DNA of 9,192 nt from an uncultured Bilophila sp. (GTDB taxonomy: Bacteria; Desulfobacterota; Desulfovibrionia; Desulfovibrionales; Desulfovibrionaceae), in NCBI GenBank assembly GCA_910585945.1, contig CAJUHZ010000067.1:1-9192 (forward strand), read 5' to 3'. A model generated the notes under the pieces. That model saw only the letters and a program-made list of their open reading frames with translations. It had not been told where the DNA came from and searched no databases. The stretch's first letter is position 1, and each line of letters begins with the position of its first letter. Below are positions 6,092 to 9,192 of this stretch, piece by piece. A program made the position numbers and the translations under genes.

Positions 6092-7065
6092 AGATACTGA
6101 TTCAGCCTTGGCTTGAAATATGCAAGGGTCTTCACCAACCCATCCCGTAACGAGGTTTTTGTTTGCCAGCCAAGCTCTTCCCTGATGCGTGCATCATTGG
6201 AATAATAGTCGCCAATATCGATTTTTTTGCGCTCCGCGGGAAATTCCCGCAATATATAGCTGACATCAGGATGCAAATCTGTCAGCAGGTCAGCCAGTTC
6301 CCGCAAGCTGACCACGCTGTCGCCGCCGAGGTTATAGACGCGCCCATTGGCGCGGGGATGAGCCGCTGCGAGGAGGATAGCGTCCACGCAATCATCCACA
6401 TAGGTAAAATCACGGAGCTGCTGGCCGCCCCAGACCTCGAACGGCTTGCCCTCCAGCGCCAGACGCACCCAGACGCCCACAAAGGTTTGCCGCGCGTCTT
6501 TTATGCGCATACAGGGGCCATAGGTATTGGTGAGGCGCAACACTGTGGATTGCACCCCATACACAGTAGTATAGAGTGTATGATACCATTCGCCGGCTAC
6601 CTTGTGGATGCCGTTTATATCCACAGGCCGGATGGGATGCGCTTCATCCACAGGGAGGTAATCCGGTCGTCCATAGATTTGGCGCGTCCCTGCGAACACA
6701 ATCTTGACAGCCGGATTTTGGGCCCGGCAGGCTTCCAGGATGGAGAGTTGCGCTTTGGCGTTGATGTCCAGATCCGTGAACGGGTCGGACATGGAATCCA
6801 TGTGACTGGTCTGCCCCGCGAGATTAAAAAGGAAATCCCTGCCCTGCACCAGTTGGCGCATGGCGTGCGGGTCGCGCACGTCGGCGACATTGAGGTGTAT
6901 CTTGTCCCGGATTCCCTCAAGATTCGCCAGGTTGCCGCCGTATTCGGGAATGAGGCTGTCGATGATGGTCACATCGGCTCCCTCATTCACAAGACGTCGC
7001 GCGAGATTGGCGCCGATAAACCCCGCCCCTCCGGTTATCAGAACATTGGCGTCGGCAAAATCCAT
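6088..7065 (-). CDS. NAD-dependent epimerase/dehydratase, extended SDR, with Asn in place of catalytic Tyr
   Basis: A 325-residue extended SDR that should act on a nucleotide sugar. Seen: the Rossmann loop GGAGFIG (12-18), D36 at the end of strand 2 (favouring NAD), VADVRD (60-65), NLAGQTSH (81-88), FAGTRQIYG (124-132), then VDINGIHKVAGEWYH where the usual YxxxK reads N151-G-I-H-K155, LRLTNTYGP, and RDFTYVDD with YNLGG in the substrate half. The Lys is kept but the acid/base Tyr is not. From memory, a set of SDRs in polysaccharide clusters shares this VDxNGIxK form, so it may be a real subfamily rather than a mutation. ATG 7065 is chosen: GGGAG is 5 nt upstream, and it places the Rossmann motif correctly; GTG 7131 would overlap the aminotransferase. 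It starts 22 nt after that gene and overlaps the next by 4 nt. Product sugar unknown. Confidence 0.88.
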   Translation of the reverse strand: MDFADANVLITGGAGFIGANLARRLVNEGADVTIIDSLIPEYGGNLANLEGIRDKIHLNVADVRDPHAMRQLVQGRDFLFNLAGQTSHMDSMSDPFTDLDINAKAQLSILEACRAQNPAVKIVFAGTRQIYGRPDYLPVDEAHPIRPVDINGIHKVAGEWYHTLYTTVYGVQSTVLRLTNTYGPCMRIKDARQTFVGVWVRLALEGKPFEVWGGQQLRDFTYVDDCVDAILLAAAHPRANGRVYNLGGDSVVSLRELADLLTDLHPDVSYILREFPAERKKIDIGDYYSNDARIREELGWQTKTSLRDGLVKTLAYFKPRLNQYL

Positions 7066-7087
7066 GATGACTCCCGCGTGCGCCGCC

Positions 7088-8229
7088 TTAAGCTCCGGCG
7101 GCAGTCCATTGCTCAACAGCGGAGCAGACACGCGCTACCGCTTCCTCTTCCAATTGGGGAAACATGGGCAGACTGACGATCTGCAGCGCTATACGCTCGG
7201 TAATCGGCAGACCGTCAGGCCCCGTCAGGATACGTTGCCTGTACGCGGGTTGCAAGTGGACAGGGAGCGGATAATGCACGGCAGTGCCGATGCCGCGTTC
7301 TCGCAGGAATGCCCTCAGGTTGTCGCGTCCTTCGCGGCAGCGCGCCACGTAGAGATGAAAAACAGGCTCCGCCCAGGGCGCGGACAGCGGCAGCGCCAGG
7401 CCGCAGCCGGCGAGAGCGTGGGAATATGCGGCAGCGAGTTTCCGTCGCCGCGCGTTGTCTTCGTCAAGATACCGGAGCTGGACACCAAGAATGGCCGCCT
7501 GCACCGGGTCAAGCCGACTGTTGATGCCGCTTGCGGAGCTGATATAGCGTTCTTTCCAGCCGTACTGGCGCAGGGCCAGCAGTTCCTCGGCCAGGGCTTG
7601 GTCATTGGTGGCTACCGCGCCGGCATCCCCCAACGCGCCCAGATTTTTGGTGGGGTACATGCTGAAGGCGGCCGCCACGCCAAAACTGCCTACCATCTTG
7701 CCATTATAGCGGGCCCCGTGCGCCTGGGCGCAATCTTCCACCACGACCAGCCCTTCAGCGGCGGCGACAGACATAATGGCGTCCATATGACAGGGATGAC
7801 CATAGAGATGGACTGGAATGACGGCCGTTGGCGTCACGGTTGGGCATGTCCGACGAAAGTGGCGTACGGCCTCGGCCAGCGAATCCGCGGACATGGTGTA
7901 GTTTGCCTCGTCAATGTCCACAAGCACGGGAACAGCGCCGGCGCGCTCAATGGCGGCCACTGTCGCCACCGCTGTATGGGAGACGGTGAAAACCGCCTTT
8001 CCCGGACCAACACCCAAAGCGCGCAAGGCGAGCTCCAGAGCGTCCGTGCCGTTGCCGCAGCCGATGCATCGGGCGCGGCCGAGCCACGCGGCAAAGTCAT
8101 TTTCAAAATTTGTCACTTCCGGGCCAAGAATATACTGGCCGCCGTCAAGGACGCGCGTCACGGCTTCAAGAATTTCAAGCCGCCGTTCGGCAAAGGCCGC
8201 GTGCGGATTGGCGAAGGGGATATCAGTCG

Positions 8230-8233
<4 letters not shown>
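7088..8233 (-). CDS. DegT/DnrJ/EryC1/StrS PLP-dependent sugar aminotransferase
   Basis: A 381-residue fold-type I aminotransferase, normal length for the DegT family, which converts a keto nucleotide sugar to an amino sugar using PLP and Glu or Gln. Seen: IPFANP (5-10) at the N-terminus, CGNGTDAL (59-66) of the phosphate-binding cup, VEDCAQAHGA (165-174) with D167 contacting the PLP ring nitrogen, FSMYPTKNLGALGDAGA (190-206) with K196 as the Schiff-base lysine, YGWKERY and the INSRLDPVQAAIL segment, and HYPLPVHLQPAY near the C-terminus. All expected catalytic residues are present. ATG 8233 overlaps the methyltransferase stop (ATGA), with AGGA 8 nt upstream, so its translation is probably coupled to the upstream gene. 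Together with the SDR it indicates an amino-deoxy sugar in the glycan, or a closely related modification; the position aminated cannot be read from the sequence. Confidence 0.95.
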
Positions 8234-9054
<821 letters not shown>

Positions 9055-9057
<3 letters not shown>

Positions 9058-9078
9058 CGCATGTCATTTCCCACTCCT
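9055..9078 (-). promoter_or_regulatory. Ribosome binding site followed by three start codons in three frames
   Basis: On the minus strand AGGAG (9078-9074) is followed by ATG at 9067 (6-nt spacer), ATG at 9062 (11 nt) and GTG at 9057 (16 nt). The three are 5 nt apart, so each is in a different frame. At 21 repeat units ATG 9067 runs to TGA 8935-8933 (44 residues), ATG 9062 to a stop at 8901-8903 (53 residues), and only GTG 9057 reads the full methyltransferase. In the GTG frame a TGA at 9066-9064 blocks any earlier start. Confidence 0.8.
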
Positions 9079-9115
9079 GAAAAAGGCCGTTTATGAAAAG
9101 CGTCTGGCTGTCGTT

Positions 9116-9192
9116 TTATCTGACGAGCGCCAGCACCCCTGAAAATCCTGACGGATCCACCTGGCTTTGCCACCACGGACTCACCATGAAAT
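9116..9192 (-). CDS. Possible C-terminal end of an upstream gene (partial)
   Basis: On the minus strand a frame open from the window edge ends at TAA 9118-9116, reading VSPWWQSQVDPSGFSGVLA then LVR. Codon choice resembles the other genes, and an upstream cotranscribed gene would be expected here, 48 nt before the methyltransferase ATG. The 25 codons are too few to name a family. A second minus frame is also open to the edge, so this is only a suggestion. Confidence 0.25.
   Translation of the reverse strand, partial: FMVSPWWQSQVDPSGFSGVLALVR

Noticed and set aside
7066..7131. Longer N-terminus (GTG 7131) for the SDR
   Set aside because: It overlaps the aminotransferase by 44 nt, while ATG 7065 has GGGAG at 5 nt and gives the normal Rossmann position.
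6163..7176. A 337-codon plus-strand open frame opposite the SDR
   Set aside because: Antisense shadow of the SDR gene, which has all its family motifs except the Tyr; the opposite product shows no domain.
9093..9192. Plus-strand start MKSVWLSFYLTSAS at the right edge with AAAAAGG upstream
   Set aside because: It would start 25 bp from the minus-strand methyltransferase start, leaving no room for divergent promoters outside the coding region. It cannot be excluded because it runs off the window.

Overview
The window is about 9.2 kb of bacterial DNA dominated by a surface-polysaccharide (O-antigen or capsule type) gene cluster. Gene density, SD-led starts, ATGA stop/start overlaps, a mosaic base composition (very GC-rich flanks, AT-rich patches in the glycosyltransferases) and a cluster of unrelated glycosyltransferases all fit a Gram-negative bacterium. 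The Rpn-like tail at the left edge and the overall style suggest a Desulfovibrionaceae-like delta-proteobacterium, but that is a weak inference from composition and family content. No rRNA, tRNA, CRISPR array or insertion sequence was recognised.

Layout. Bases 1-391 (+) are the 3' end of an Rpn-family nuclease/transposase-like gene with a 27-residue tandem repeat. Bases 462-977 (-) encode a YmdB-type macrodomain protein. A 70-bp divergent gap separates it from two plus-strand glycosyltransferases: a GT4-like enzyme (1048-2160) and a GT2 enzyme (2166-3092). These converge, with only 7 bp between, on a minus-strand block read from right to left: SAM methyltransferase (ending 8230), DegT-type PLP aminotransferase (7088-8233), extended SDR epimerase/dehydratase (6088-7065), GT8-like glycosyltransferase (5111-6091), GT2 (4275-5108), then a 179-bp AT-rich gap and a last GT2 (3100-4095). 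The first five minus genes are tightly packed (4-nt ATGA overlaps at 8230-8233 and 6088-6091, a 2-nt gap at 5109-5110, 22 nt at 7066-7087) and look like one operon.

Working together. The SDR and the aminotransferase probably build a modified, likely amino, nucleotide sugar. The methyltransferase may methylate it or the glycan, and the five glycosyltransferases assemble the repeat unit. The exact sugar cannot be read from the sequence.

Main observation. The methyltransferase begins with a perfect AG dinucleotide tract (21 units on the coding strand) directly after a strong Shine-Dalgarno. Between the two lie three possible start codons, one in each reading frame (ATG 9067, ATG 9062, GTG 9057). 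Every change of one repeat unit would put a different start in frame with the enzyme. At the present 21 units only the badly spaced GTG is in frame; the best-placed ATG yields a 44-residue dead-end peptide. This has the structure of a graded phase-variation switch at the head of a glycan operon. A second, weaker slippage candidate (A7-T-G7) lies inside the plus-strand GT2 gene.
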